Assembly: GCA_024516035.1 (NCBI GenBank)
Contig: CM044956.1
Location: forward strand, 3,245,501 to 3,309,500
Direction: 5' to 3'
DNA: 64,000 bases
Source: Bactericera cockerelli
Lineage: Eukaryota > Arthropoda > Insecta > Hemiptera > Triozidae
Part shown: one piece after another, positions 38,301 to 50,300 of the stretch
Position numbering within the stretch: position 1 is the first letter of the stretch
Layout: every line of letters starts with the position of its first letter
Notes under the pieces: model-generated
Databases searched by the model: none
Seen by the model: only the letters and a program-made list of their open reading frames with translations
What the model was told of the DNA's origin: nothing
Program-made: the position numbers and the translations under genes

Positions 38301-41300
38301 GCGTGTCACTTAGAAAGCATTTTCGCACCTTTTGTTTTAGAGTATTTTTTTAACTAGTGATACGCAGAATTGCAATTGTAGAAGTACTTTAAATTCACGA
38401 AAGGGGAAAAATCAAATTTTAGAAAAATATTGAACTTATGATTAAATATCTCTCTGGTCTTTCATTATTTTTTCATGCAAGCAACTGCATTTAAAGGGAA
38501 ATATGCATGACTATCCATACATGAAGTCAAAACTTAACTACTGGCTATCATTTCTTTAAAAACGTGCATCGATCCAAGTGACCTCTAGACCTGTGGGAAA
38601 AACAGGGATTTGGCCATAACTCTTTAACGAAGCAAAATGCCCCACTGCAAGTTTCGCTCATATGATAGTCCACGGTGGGCTGAACCTACCCTCAAAATAT
38701 TTGCATCTGTATACGGGACACCCTGTATATGTGGTTAACAGATTTACATACTTTTTTATACACCCTGTATAGAGACTAGCGGGCTGCACCCGCTTCGCTA
38801 AGCCATCACACACACAACCTGATGATTCCGTACAGGAGAAGTTGTCAACGGGCAGTGTTTTGAAAGTGTATTATGTATGATGTATGCACGTATACATTAT
38901 GTTTATCCCATAAGTGAGATTAATAACCACCTTGCTCCCCGTTTGTTCACGCAAAGCGCCCCCTTACACCCGAATGAGGAACAGCTCATCCTGTCATCTC
39001 GACATGTTCTCCGATCTTCTCATGTCGTCGTACAAACCGTCACTTCACAACACTTCCTCCTTTTCTTCCAACTTGAATCGGTGGAGTGAGTACACGAATG
39101 GTTTTTCAATATTCTGTGTTTGAGTTCAATATTGTGTGTCTGAGTACATTCGAAAATATCGTAAATTATTTATTTTTTTGTTCACATTATTGTGTTTACT
39201 TCGGAGTGCACTTACAATTACGAATACTTTAGTTATACTGCCTCCTGTTTTTATATGCTTCAGAAAATTTCCAATAGTGCGGAGACCTATTTCACACCTA
39301 TTATTTGTTAGTTTCGAAAAATGTTAACATTACTTTTACTGTTGTTTTCATATAATTTTAGTTTTTTAAATAATATTGTAGTTCATTTAATGAGTTTTTC
39401 AAAATAATGTAGTTTATTTTCCATGAGTTTTTCAAAAAATATTGCAGTTTATTTTCCATGAGTTTTTCAAGAATTGTAGTTTATTTTTAATGAGGTTTTC
39501 AAAAATAATGTTGTTAATTTTTAATGAGTTTTTCAAAAATAATGTAGTTTTCTTTGTCAATGAATTTTTCAAAAATAATGTCGTTTTCTTTGTCAATGAT
39601 TGTTTCAAGGTTTCCTTTGCTGTAGTTTCCTTTGCAATGAGTTGTGCCTACTGTGGCATAGTGTTGGAGTAGAACTTTATTCTCGTTTCGTGTTAATTTA
39701 TCGTTTTGTTTGACTTGTTGTTTTATACGTGTCATTAATTTCTTGCTCTATTATTTGTAGTTTGATTTGACATTCTTTTGTATTAGATGTAGTTTGACTT
39801 GACATTCTTTTGTATTAGTTGTAGTTTGACTTGACATTCCTTTATTTTTTATTTTATTTTGTCTTATATTATTTGTATTTCTACTAGTTTTCCCACGTGT
39901 TAGACTTTGCGCTGTAGCCTCATTGTTATGCCTTATAGTATGGTAGTGCTTTATTTAGACTGTCAGCTCGAGACATGGAGTACCATTACGCCAATAGTTT
40001 TATCCGTATATGCTTTGTTTGCTTAGAGAATATTCTGTGATGAGTTGCAAGCTACCTAAGTCATTTTTTTAAAACTTTTCTACACATAGAAAATCTCTTC
40101 TAATGCCCTTTAAAAACCGACCTCAATTCCTTGATCGATAAGGCTGCGGATCGATGGTTTAGGATTAGTTAATATAATTTATTTTCAACAATATCATGGG
40201 TTCATCCCTAGATACAACTGAATATAAAGTACATATAACATATTCAACGCTTCCCCAACACTTTCCAGTCTAAATTGACTTTCCAAGAAACTCTTCCCTC
40301 TATCCCTCCTTCTCCTTCCCTCCCTCTCTCTTCCCCCCCTTCTTGTTCCCCATTCCACGTCTTCTCTCTCCTTCGCTCTCTCCCTCCATCTCTCTCTCCC
40401 TTTTTCTTCTTCTCCATTCTATGCCCTCTCTCTCTTCTTCTCTTTCCCTCTTCTCATCCTTTCTTTATTATTTATTATCTACCTTCTCTCTCTCTCTCTC
40501 TCTCTCTCTTTTCTATCCCTCTCTCCTCTCCACTCGATCTTAGATAATTTCTTTTCAATTTCTCGTTTCTGTCTTCGTCAATTAAATTATCTTTCTCCAT
40601 ACATTTTCTACTCCTTCTCTTACTTCTCCCTCTCCTCCTCCTCCTCCTCCTTCTCCTCCTCCTTCTCTTAGTCCTCCTCTCTTCTTTTCTTCCTTCTACT
40701 CCCCCATTCTCCTTCTCCTCCGCTTTATTTCCTCATATTTACTCCTCCCCTCTTCCACCTCCTCCTCCTCCTTCTCCTCCTCTCTTCTTTTCTTCCTTCT
40801 CCTCCCCTATTCTCTTTCTCCTCCTGTTTAGTTCCTCATATTTACTCCTCCACTCTTCCACCTCCTCCTCCTCCTTCTCCTCCTCTCTTCTTTTCTTCCT
40901 TCTCCTCTCCCATATTCCTCCTCCTCCTCGTTATTTCCTCATATTTACTCCTCCCCTCTTCCTCCTCCTCCTTCTTATTTCCTCATCCAGATAATTCTTC
41001 TCTCGCCACTATCCCCTCAAGACTTCCTCATTCCGCTCGAATAGACCCGAGAGAGAGCTATCTTCGGAAATATTTCCTATGATCCTCTTCTCGCTCGCAA
41101 GTTTAATAAGTTTATTAGATTGAAAGGTCTACTTGCCCACAAGGTTCCCATAACTTATGAGACGCTTGGAGGCTTTTATTTTCAAGGGAAATAAAATCTC
41201 GAATGTTTTTAACGTCTCTTTCAAAAAAGAATTTTTGATTACAAATGGAAAATCATTTTTTTTTTTTTTTTGCTTTTAATCACTTTTTTGATGTCACAAC

Positions 41301-44300
41301 TTCTCAAACTCACGCTGCTAAATTTTTACTTCGGACTCGAGACTCAAACCACTGACCTCCAGACTACAAGTCCATCGCCTTATCGATCAAGCTACTGAGG
41401 TTGGCACAAAAGATGGGGAAAATAAGTTTCAAAGGAGTCAGGAAGACCCCGTATTCTTCTTTCTTTCCGACTGTTTTCAAACCAGGATTGAAACCCATCG
41501 AATATGAGACCCGACAATGTGTGTGTAGTATACGAAAGCTTTTTCTTTTTATTTACATTGGGGTTTTCATGTTTCGACATCATTTCTTTACCTACTGACC
41601 TGCAAGGCACATTTATGTTGTATTTAGGGGTTTCAAGTCCCTGCGACGTTTTGTTCGGTCTTCAACATGTAAGGTCATATCCAGACAGGGGATTTCCCCT
41701 CAATACCCTGAAAACTTGCCAGCACAACGGAGCCCTAGACCCTAGACCCTAGGGTAACTGGAGCCTTAGACCCTAGACCCTAGGGCTGCCCCCCGGTACC
41801 ACGCAAAATAAGGTAAACATATATATGTAATTAAACGTAAGCTATGTCTTCTGTAGGTACTAGGGTAAAGAGTCTAGACCCAAGGTTGTGGACGCCTACT
41901 TACAGTCGGTCACGATAGGAAATTCAAGATGCAGTAGTGAGGTATGTTTATAGCACTTTCGCCCAAGGCGATTCGCCAGAGCGCGTTCACATCTTTCAAT
42001 CTTAACACTCGACAAGCCATTCGTCAGAGTTAAGAAGGCGCGTTCACAGTGGTCAATATTGACACTAAACAGTCGTCCAAAGTGATTCGCCAGGGCGCGT
42101 TCACATCGCTCCATCCTGACACACGACAGTCGTTCAAAGTGATTCGCCAGGGCGCCGCGTTCACAACGCTCAATCCTGACACTCGACGAGCCATTCGTCC
42201 AAGGTGATTCGCCAGGGCGCGTTCACACGAACGAATTCGTCGAGCGTGCACATCGTGGGCAGGTGGCAGGCGGGGAACTGGAGCGGGATCATCTGGCTGG
42301 TGAGCCCGCTCGGCTTGTAGAACACCTGCACGTAGAAGTGGCTTTCTATCCGGTGCAGCTCGAACAGGACGCTGGACCCGAAGTCTGGCTTGACCAGCGC
42401 GGGGTAGCCCAGCGTGGCCAGCAGGATAGCCACCGTGGTGTCGTGCCCTGCAGGAGGAACACACTGGTGTGAGGGTGGGCTCAACCCAGGCTGGGTGAGA
42501 TTTCTTTTTCTTATAATTAAAAAAAATAATAAATAAATAAAAGGTAGATAACGAACTCTGGTCGAGAACTGAAGCACCCCTTCTGCATTGGAAATAGCAT
42601 ACTTGGTGACTACTGTAGTTCGATAAATAACTCTCCCGTCGTTGTTGTTGTTGTAGCCAGCTTGGCTACAGCTGGAGAGGTGACTGATGGTCTCCAGCCA
42701 ACTTTATTTCAAAGTTGGCTCGTCCTGAACCACATATTTCTATGTGCGATCAACCATCATGAGGACTTGGACTTTTCTTTGTAAGCCATTATACCCTTAG
42801 GAAACTCCAAGCTAGCCTGGCTTGTAAGGGTTCGCTAGTCTGGTCTCTGTTTATAGTCCCCTAGCGAGACACTGGTCTTCTCCCTGTTTAACGTCCCCCA
42901 GCCAGACAATCTCCCGTCGTGATATGACCATGCAGTTGAAAGCGACGTTGAAGCCAAATTGGAAAAATGAAGAAAAAAAGACCACCAAAACTGATCACTC
43001 AGTGTAGAGCCAAGTCACCCCACTGGGTCAAGTCACCCCACTGGGTCAAGTCACACCACTTGGATCAAGTCACCCTACTGGTTCAAGTCACCCCACTGAG
43101 TCAAGTCACCTCACTGAGTCAAGTCACCCCACTGAGTTAAGTCACCCCACTGAGTTAAGTCACCCCACTGGGTCAAGTCACCCCACTGGGTCAAGTCACC
43201 CCACTGGTTCAAGTCAAGTACTTGAGTTAAGTCACCCCACTGGGTCAAGTCACCCCACTGGGTCAAGTCACCCCACTGAGTCAAGTCACCCCACTGGGTC
43301 AAGTCACCCCACTGAGTCAAGTCACCCCACTGGGTCAAGTCACCCCACTGGTTCAAGTCAAGTACTTGAGTTAAGTCACCCCACTGGGTCAAGTCACCCC
43401 ACTGGGTCAAGTCACCCCACTGGGGTCAATTCACCCCACTTGGATCAAGTCACCCTAATGGTTCAAGTCACCCCACTGAGTTAAGTCACCCCACTGAGTT
43501 AAGTCACCCCACTGGGTCAAGTCACCCCACTGAGTCAAGTCACTCCACTGAGTTAAGTCACCCCACTGAGTTAAGTCACCCCACTGGGTCAAGTCACCCC
43601 ACTGGGTCAAGTCACCCCACTGGTTCAAGTCACCCCACTGGTTCAAGTCAACCCACTGGGTCCAAGTCACCCCACTGAGTCAAGTCACCCCACTGAGTCA
43701 AGTCACCCTACTGGGGTCAAGTCACCCCACTGAGTCAAGTCACCCCACTGAGTCAAGTCACCCCTCTGGGGTCAAGTCATCCCACTGGGTCCAATTCACC
43801 CCACTGGAGTCAAGTCACCCCACCGGGTCCAAGTCACCCCACTGAGTCAAGTCACCCCACTGAGTCAAGTCACCCCACTGGGGTCAAGTCACCCCACTGG
43901 GTCAAGTCACCCCACTGGGGTCAAGTCACCTCACTGGAGTCAAGTCACCCCACCGGGTCCAAGTCACCCCACTGGGTCCAAGTCACCCCACTGAGTCAAG
44001 TCACCCCACTGAGTCAAGTCACCCCACTGGGGTCAAGTCACCCCACTGGGTCAAGTCACCCCACTGGGGTCAAGTCACCTCACTGGAGTCAAGTCACCCC
44101 ACCGGGTCCAAGTCACCCCACTGGGTCCAAGTCACCCCACTGAGTCAAGTCACCCCACTGAGTCAAGTCACCCCACTGGGGTCAAGTCACCCCACTGGGT
44201 CAAGTCACCCCACTGAGTCAAGTCACCCCACTGGGGTCAAGTCACCTCACTGGAGTCAAGTCACCCCACCGGGTCCAAGTCACCCCACTGGGTCAAGTCA

Positions 44301-47300
44301 CCCCACTGGGTCCAAGTCACCCCACTGGGTCTAAGTCACCCCACTGGGTCAAGTCACCCCACTGGGTCCAAGTCACCCCACTGGGTCTAAGTCACCCTAC
44401 TGGGTCCAAGTCACCCCACTGGGTCCAAGTCACCCCACTGGGTCCAAGTCACCCTATCTTACCCGAGTAGAGCAGCATCTTGTAGTCCGGCTGCAGGGTG
44501 TGGTTCCGCTTGCTGATCATGCGGTCCACTATCTGAGTCAGCAGAGGACCCCCCGCCAGTCGCTTCTGCTGACTCGTGTGCGCGCGCACGTAGAAGCTCA
44601 TGGCGCCCAGAGTCTCTATCTGTTGAAATAAGGAAATAATAATAATAAATTATTTGTTTTATTTTTTATATTCTTTCATGTATAGTGTATACAGAGGATG
44701 AGAGGACCCATCTTTAGCCATTTTTATTTGGCTTCAGTATAATCAGTATAAACAGAAACAGAGAAGTGAGAAGTTGTTTTAGGTATACATGATAAGATAA
44801 AAGTTAAGAAAAACTTTTTGTCTTAGAAAAGCTTCTAATATAAGAAGTTAAGAAATAATGAAATAGTAATAATTATGTGCCGTCTCTGTAAATAGGCCCC
44901 AGAGACAGCAAAACACATTCTCTGTGAATGTGGAGCAATGTGTATTTCTTTTCTTCTAATGAATTTCTAATATTAGAAATCAGAAGTATTTTTTCTGTAT
45001 GTTTTTGATATATTTTTTTTAACGTGTTACAAATATTTGGGGTTGATTGTTTTGTACAAAAAAGGTGTAAAAACTCACTATATTCTATGAGTATATTATG
45101 TAAAATTAAAATAAATAAAGAGTACTTTGTTTGAGAAAAAAATAAAAGTGTAAAAACAACAGTACCTGCTTGGCGGGGTACTCGCTGCTGACTGCCCAGG
45201 CGGGCAGGGGGTAGCCGTGCTGCTGCTGGATCAGCAGGTCCGTGTGGACTCGGTTAGCATCGACTATGCTCGCGATGGGCTGGCACGTGTGCTGACTCAG
45301 GTAGCGGTACACGTAGCCCAGACCTTGCGCGAGCGACTCGTTGTATTTTTCCAGTCTGCGCAAGGGATAAATAGAAGAAACAATTAAGGATAAGTGCCGG
45401 AATTATGAAACGGGATTAGATATCTAGGGTTTGATATAAATGCAACAAAAAAAATCAACTGGTCTTCACTGTTCCTAATTGTAAAATAAATACATAGTTT
45501 TCAAATAAAACGTCAAGTAAAAACCAGTTGAAATTTTTCATTTATATCATTATGAAGCTACTTGACTAAGTATCCTTGTTGGAGAATGATATCTAGGATT
45601 TGTTAAAAAAAAAAAAAAAACCAGACAAGGAAAAACGCTTGCATACGAGTCTGCAACCATTGGGACATTTTCATGTTTTTTTTTCGTTACATAATTTCGT
45701 TACATAATTTCGTCACATAATTTCGTTACATAATTTCGTCACATAATTTCGTTACTTAATTTCGTTACATAATTTTGGTTATGTGCCAGAGCAAAGACAT
45801 GAAAATGTCAAAAAAAAAAAAAAAGATGAGTGTTTCACACCCTTTTTTATTTCGTAGCCGTGAAAGAAACAGGAGCTACTGTAGACGCTTGTGGTTTATG
45901 TTGTAGCCTGCCCATCCCGTAGTATGCCTCTCCTCTAATGGGCGAGAAGTGACACAATACTTCCCAATTAGGTGCTGGGTCAACACGAGCGCACCGGAAG
46001 ATATCCCTTACAAACAACTTTAACCAAATTAAGAATACATTTTTTTTGTCGGCATGGGGGATCGAATCTGGAACCTTCCGCATGGGTCACTACTAATTCA
46101 GCTGTGAAATGCTTTCAAATTCCCACTAGTTATATATTTGGTTTAAATTCCGACTAGTTTATGTGAATCTCTGGATTCACAGAGTGCCCCCTTACCACTG
46201 AGCTACCGGAACGTGCACTGGTAGTCAAATGGTTAACGCGCTAGTCTGGTAATTCAGGTAGCGGAGGGATCTGTTGGTTCGAATCCCACCCAGGCATGAC
46301 TTTTTCCTCATTAATTTGAGTTTGTGACCACATACTAATAAGACTCTGAGGGTTAGGTGGTAGAAAATGCTTTGAGCATTAACCTCGTCTGGTGGTTTAC
46401 CTTCCACTACACACACATCCATGGTCACACATGCCTCAGTCGGCATTTGGCCTCGCCAACATTGTGCCTCCACTACAAACGGTCGTTTTTAGGACTCAAC
46501 TCTGATATTTAGGGTTCTCAATGTTCTCATGTCTTCCATTGTTTTGTCCCACCACCTCTGGGTCTTTGTCCTTCTGGTGTAAACTCCCACACTTTTCTCA
46601 CATTTGAATCATTGTCCATCCTGATGATGTGTCCTGCCAATCTCAATCTTGCACTTTTAATTTCAGCTATAACCTTCCACTAAAAAGTGTTCTTATTACT
46701 CCTCACCTGACCCTGTCCAGCTCATGCGCATAGCGCGGGCAGTTCTTCTTGAGCATGAGGTAGAGGTCGTTGACCATGTTGACGCTGTGGACCGGGATCA
46801 CGGGCGCCACAATGTCGGCGGCCGGGTCGCTGTCGAAAGCCTGAGCCAGGTACAGGCCGGCGAGCACGCACTGGGCGCTGGCTAGCGTCCGGTCCAGGTC
46901 GCTACTGGTGGTGTTGATGTCGCGGTAATGGTAGACGGGTGGAAGGAGCGACTCGTAGCGGCGGCGAAGGAATTTGCCCAGTGTGTACTGACGCTGTCGA
47001 CCTGTGAACATGCATTATTAGTTATTATTTGATAACTAGCCGCGTTGCGGCTAGGCCTGTGGCGCAGATGAGTTTATAGAGGCTTGGCCGACATATAATT
47101 AATACATAGGTAATTTTAATTTTCCACGATAAAAGAATAAGATATTGTTAAGTTGAAGAATAAAGTATTAAGGATCGCGGTAGCGCTCCGACCCTCCATG
47201 CCAATCAAAATAGTTCGCGCGTTACCAAGTGATATTATACGCCACAGCACAAGTAGTTGTAGGAAAAAAAGTACAAGTGATGTAGGAAATTGAACTGTAT

Positions 47301-50300
47301 ATACAGATTGGGACACGATAATAGACAAGCTTTAAAAGGACCATCGAAATCGTCTTTATCCAAAATTTCAACTTTTCATCTTTAACCGTTCTGAGAGTTC
47401 AATAGGGTCTGGTGGGGTAATCTGGGTATAGTGGGGGAAAATCAAGACATGAAAATAAAAGACCGCCCCAGTAACTCACCACTTTTGAGCAGATTCCCGT
47501 AGCCCTCCGGCCAGTACGTCTCCTCCGACTTGTAGGGATCACAGGCGTACACCTCCGACGCCTCGGGGGCTCTGTCGCCATGGCGGAACACCACCGCCGC
47601 CATCACCACATGCCGGGTGGCGGCGGCGGGCTCATCCTCTAGCTCGTTGCTGAACGGGGCCCCACACTCGCTCGGCACAGCTCCCACGCCTGCGAGCAGG
47701 GGAAGCAAGAGAAACAGCACATAGCTCATGATCGAAAACTCGTTTTTTTTCTGGAAACTGAATTCTAGTTTTTTTTCCGTAAGGCGCTTTAATACTGTGG
47801 TTTGCAGGTCGTTTGCGCCGTAATTCTACTTTCAACTCTGATATTTTGGGGGTTTTTTTCGTAAGGTTCTTTTTCTCTTGAGATGGAACTCTAGAAACTC
47901 GATTATTTCGATGTTTCTTTCGTTGGTGTGTTATTACTCCTATCATGGAATTCTGGTTTCAACTTAGGGTAGACTTTTTAGAGCTTTTGGAAATGTAGTT
48001 CATGAAAATGTCTAGTGCTTCTTTTTCTGAATACTAGATTTTGATTGAACCGAAAGCGCGAATCTGATATTCGTAAGTTTACTTACTACTTTATCCTCGT
48101 CTAAATAAGTTGATTGGCAACAGTGATGGTGTTTTTTTGTCTTTTTACAGTTGTTGAAATTTTCTGAATAGCGTTTCATTAATTTACTATATTGGATGTA
48201 TCAAGTGTTTACATTAATTTACAATAGTGGGTGTATCACGTGTTTATGGAGTGGATTTACTTGGGATTTACAATGATCGGTGTGTTTTACTGGAGTGGAT
48301 TTACTTGAGATTTACAGTGATGGATGTGTTTGAAATGTTAACATTAAAAATGTTAATTGGTTGGCAAGTGTGGCCCAGAAGAGCGAGCATGTTGGTGTGA
48401 ATCCATGCTATTAAAAGTGTGTGTGGTGTAAAAATGTATGTGGTGTAAACTCTTCAGAGTGTATTGTTTGTAGTGATGTGGAAAAGAAATTTCATGTGAC
48501 TTTAAATGGAGCCATCGTTTCATGTCACATTTTGATTTTGAAAATGAAAAAGAAGCCAAGGAATGTCCTCGGTGATAAACCAGCATTTTGTAAACTATTC
48601 AAAGTGGAATTTTGTGGTATAAGCCGATTATTTTCAGTATTTCAAAGTTTGACGCTGCAAACATATCCAAAGTAACGTGGTGAAATTTTGAATAGATAGC
48701 GTTTTATGGGGCTTTGAATACACCGGTTGAGCAACGTCCAGCGAGGTGAAGACTTTGTGATGTTGGAATTCCGGCCCAACCCAGGCTGGGTGAGGTTAAT
48801 GTGGGTAGCAGGTTTGTGAATGGAGGGTAACATCCCCGTCGTGATATGACCATGACCATGCAGTTGAAAACGACGTTGAAAAAAATGAATGGAACCCACT
48901 CTATTATTAGTTATACTTTTCAGAATACTCAGAGAAAAGAAGACTCAACTAGGGAACGAGAGTTTGACGTTTCCTAACACCGTTCAGTTTAGTACCAGCC
49001 TCCTTGGGAGAGAAACAAATTGTTCATATATTTTAAATAAATACAATCGCGGCTGTCTACCTTTGGTAGATTGCTAATACACAGCATACTTATCAATCCA
49101 GAAGATATTAGCTTTCTCAAAAGTTGGGGGTTTTTCTAATTTTTTTTTTTTTTTTTCTTCATTTATTCTTTAATTTCTTCTTTCCAATTTCAGTTTCAAT
49201 CATGTTCCATATATGTGGTGATGGAGGATATATATGGAATTTTTTATTATGTTTTCGCTGAGCACTTGTAAAGTTTTTCGGTTTAGTGACAGGGTGTCGA
49301 ATGCGTCTGTCAGGAATTTCGATATTGTAATAGTACTCAAGTCACTATGAATTACTGGTATCACGAATGATCTACTCATGGCACTTTCACAGACTATAGA
49401 TGATATACTGATGTGATGCCGCTATGAGTTACTGCTATCACAGATGATATACTGATATGATGCCGCTGTGATAGATTGATAGTGCACTGCTATCATAGAT
49501 ATTGCAGTCAAACCTGGACATAAGAGAACAATTTACAGGTCCTATTTACCTCTTAGTAAGGAAAATAACCTCTTTATAAAAGAAATTAAGATTTAAGAGA
49601 AAAAAAAATCTCTATCTTGGGTTCTCTTATATCTATATCCAAGTCCGACTGTATACTGGTATTACACGGGGTGACTATCACTGCTATCACAGATTATGTA
49701 TTATTATTATTTAATTATTTTTTAATAGGACCTATGTACTGTAAAGACAAGTAATTATAAACATTAAAATACAAAATTTAGAACAATATAAACAAGAAAA
49801 GAAAAGATAAACAACATAGATAAAACTAAAGGTGGAATGAGATTGCCTATGGCAATCTCTTCCACCCAACCCTTTGTACTGATGTGACACCAGTTAACGA
49901 TCACTGCTAGTCCCGTGTGTGCTATCACAGATGGTATACTGATAACTGAGACCAGGGCTAGCGCAGATTCCTCTCCTATGTAGGTACCGCGAATAGTCAT
50001 TACAGCTATAGTGTGCTCTACCGTGGACTGTGAAATTTTTGAATGGGACCTGGCCCGTCTTGATTGTCACCTATTTTCCGCGTTCCGCACATTGCTCACT
50101 CTTCCACCAGCTATCATCTTGGCCTGTATACCTATATCTATTTATTTTTACATAAAATTGATAAATTGTTCTAATGTACTGTCTAATGTATTTAAAAAAG
50201 AGCAATAAAAATCTAGTCTTATGTCCTAGCGGTAGCATGCTCGGCGTGCACACCAGCTGACCCGGGTTCAAATCCGGGTGGGGTCAGAATTTTTCGGAAT

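Noticed and set aside
43111..43670. ORFs encoding repeated QWGDLT on the minus strand
   Set aside because: An 18-bp unit keeps any stop-free frame open. The array is intronic and the exon frame stops at once on read-through, so it is not called as a protein.
47442..47949. Other-frame ORFs around phosphatase exon 2 (47399-47581, 47632-47946)
   Set aside because: Shadows of the RHGDRAP-coding frame with Arg/Pro-rich composition and no family signature.
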